Part shown: positions 5,423 through 6,056 of the stretch, piece by piece
Position numbering within the stretch: position 1 is the stretch's first letter
Layout: every line of letters starts with the position of its first letter
Assembly: GCA_031549925.1 (NCBI GenBank)
Contig: JAVBPA010000039.1
Location: 1 to 6,056, forward strand
Source of the DNA: JAVBPA01 sp031549925
GTDB taxonomy: Bacteria > Bacillota > Clostridia > Oscillospirales > CAG-272
Length of the DNA stretch: 6,056 nucleotides
Reading direction: 5' to 3'
The notes under the pieces: generated by a model
What the model was told of the DNA's origin: nothing
The model's input: only the letters and a program-made list of their open reading frames with translations
The model's database searches: none
Translations under genes and position numbers: made by a program

Positions 5423-6056
5423 ATGAAAAAATTATTAATGGCGGCATGTTTTTTATTGATTTTTACAATTTTTATTTCATGCTCATCTGCGGATGAAGAT
5501 AAAAAAGAAGAGGAAAAAACCGAAACTTATCTAAATATTATTAAAGATAATATCTCTGATTATAAAATTGTCAGAGGAGATAAATGTTATGACTGGGAAA
5601 CCGAAGCTGCCGTAAAATTCAGAAAAGTTACGGAGAAACTTACAGGTTTTTCCCTGCCTATAACTACCGATTGGGAAAAAGAAAGCGGAGTAGGGCGAAG
5701 TGAATTTGAAATCTTAATCGGAAGCACAAATCGTGAATCGGACGATGTAAAAATTGACCGTTCATCGATCGGAGATATCGGGTATATTGTTAAAACAGAT
5801 AAGCAGCGCTTGGTTATTGCAGCTAATTCCAAACAGGGAATGGAAGCGGCTCTTGACTGGTTTTTTTCTGAGTTCATGCAATGCGAAGATATAAACAACA
5901 TAAATAATGAAAAACCGGAGATTAACATTATGTCAGTACCTGAAAATTTGAACAAAACAGTTTATGCCCAAACCGAACTATTTGATATATCGGGGAAAAC
6001 CGATCTTGTATCCATTTGCTACAGCACATGGTTTGATCCGGTAATTGACGCTAATA
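5423..6056 (+). CDS. Putative lipoprotein with glycoside-hydrolase-associated N-terminal domain, 3' end outside window
   Basis: The frame opens at ATG 5423 and stays open for 211 codons to the window edge. Residues 1-20 form a lipoprotein signal: KK, a hydrophobic run LLMAACFLLIFTIFI, then FISC with Cys20 as the lipid anchor; Phe at -3 is a departure from the usual Leu/Val. A charged linker, DEDKKEEEKTE, follows, as expected for a surface-exposed lipoprotein. Residues about 46-152 resemble the alpha/beta domain found ahead of the catalytic barrel in GH20/GH67-like proteins: alternating strands and helices, LTGFSLPI (73-80), FEILIGSTNRE (95-105), GYIV (120-123) and a helix from 136. A new domain seems to start near residue 192 with LVSICYSTWFDPVIDAN, possibly a glycan-active barrel. 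The gene is divergent from the transketolase operon and more AT-rich than it. Surface location and carbohydrate link are inferred; no catalytic residue is visible. Confidence 0.8.
   Translation, partial: MKKLLMAACFLLIFTIFISCSSADEDKKEEEKTETYLNIIKDNISDYKIVRGDKCYDWETEAAVKFRKVTEKLTGFSLPITTDWEKESGVGRSEFEILIGSTNRESDDVKIDRSSIGDIGYIVKTDKQRLVIAANSKQGMEAALDWFFSEFMQCEDINNINNEKPEINIMSVPENLNKTVYAQTELFDISGKTDLVSICYSTWFDPVIDAN

Noticed and set aside
5587..5955. Reverse-strand 122-codon open frame within the lipoprotein gene
   Set aside because: The forward frame has a promoter, ribosome site, lipoprotein signal and coherent domain pattern, while the reverse frame has no ribosome site and no recognisable features.

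Overview
The window looks like a chromosomal segment from an AT-rich anaerobic Clostridia-type Firmicute, probably an uncultured gut lineage. This is an inference from three things: transketolase split into two adjacent genes, strong GGAG-type ribosome binding sites before those genes, and a neighbouring Cys-anchored lipoprotein of the kind used in carbohydrate handling. TGA is a stop codon and tryptophan is read from TGG, so the standard bacterial code applies. No rRNA, tRNA, CRISPR array, insertion sequence or phage gene was seen.

Bases 1-3187 hold the end of a forward-strand gene cluster. It runs: a U32-family protein cut by the left edge, dUTPase (dut), a Maf nucleotide pyrophosphatase, endonuclease III (nth), and a candidate 32-residue peptide gene that overlaps the nth stop by ATGA. 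That peptide is two near-identical 12-residue blocks encoded by a 36-bp tandem duplication. Dut and Maf clean pyrimidine nucleotide pools, Nth removes damaged pyrimidines from DNA, and U32 proteins of this type hydroxylate pyrimidines in RNA. The cluster therefore reads as pyrimidine quality control, although such neighbourhoods are often just housekeeping. A hairpin with U-rich tails on both sides (3198-3242) separates it from the convergent operon.

Bases 3282-5098 hold, on the reverse strand, the two halves of transketolase. The N-terminal thiamine-diphosphate (TPP)-binding half is promoter-proximal and the pyrimidine-binding plus C-terminal half follows after 32 bp. Together they make one enzyme of the non-oxidative pentose phosphate pathway.

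Bases 5099-5422 are a divergent regulatory region, the densest non-coding signal in the window. It holds a near-consensus promoter for the transketolase operon embedded in a 46-bp composite dyad, a roughly 135-nt leader with two hairpins, a perfect 23-bp palindrome, and a second promoter whose -35 box lies inside a perfect 17-bp palindrome. That second promoter serves a lipoprotein gene cut by the right edge. The lipoprotein has an N-terminal domain resembling those that precede the catalytic domains of some glycoside hydrolases, followed by the start of a second domain I cannot name with confidence.

There is no clear new multi-gene system here. The items most worth a second look are the repeat peptide coupled to nth and the cluster of palindromes between the divergent promoters.
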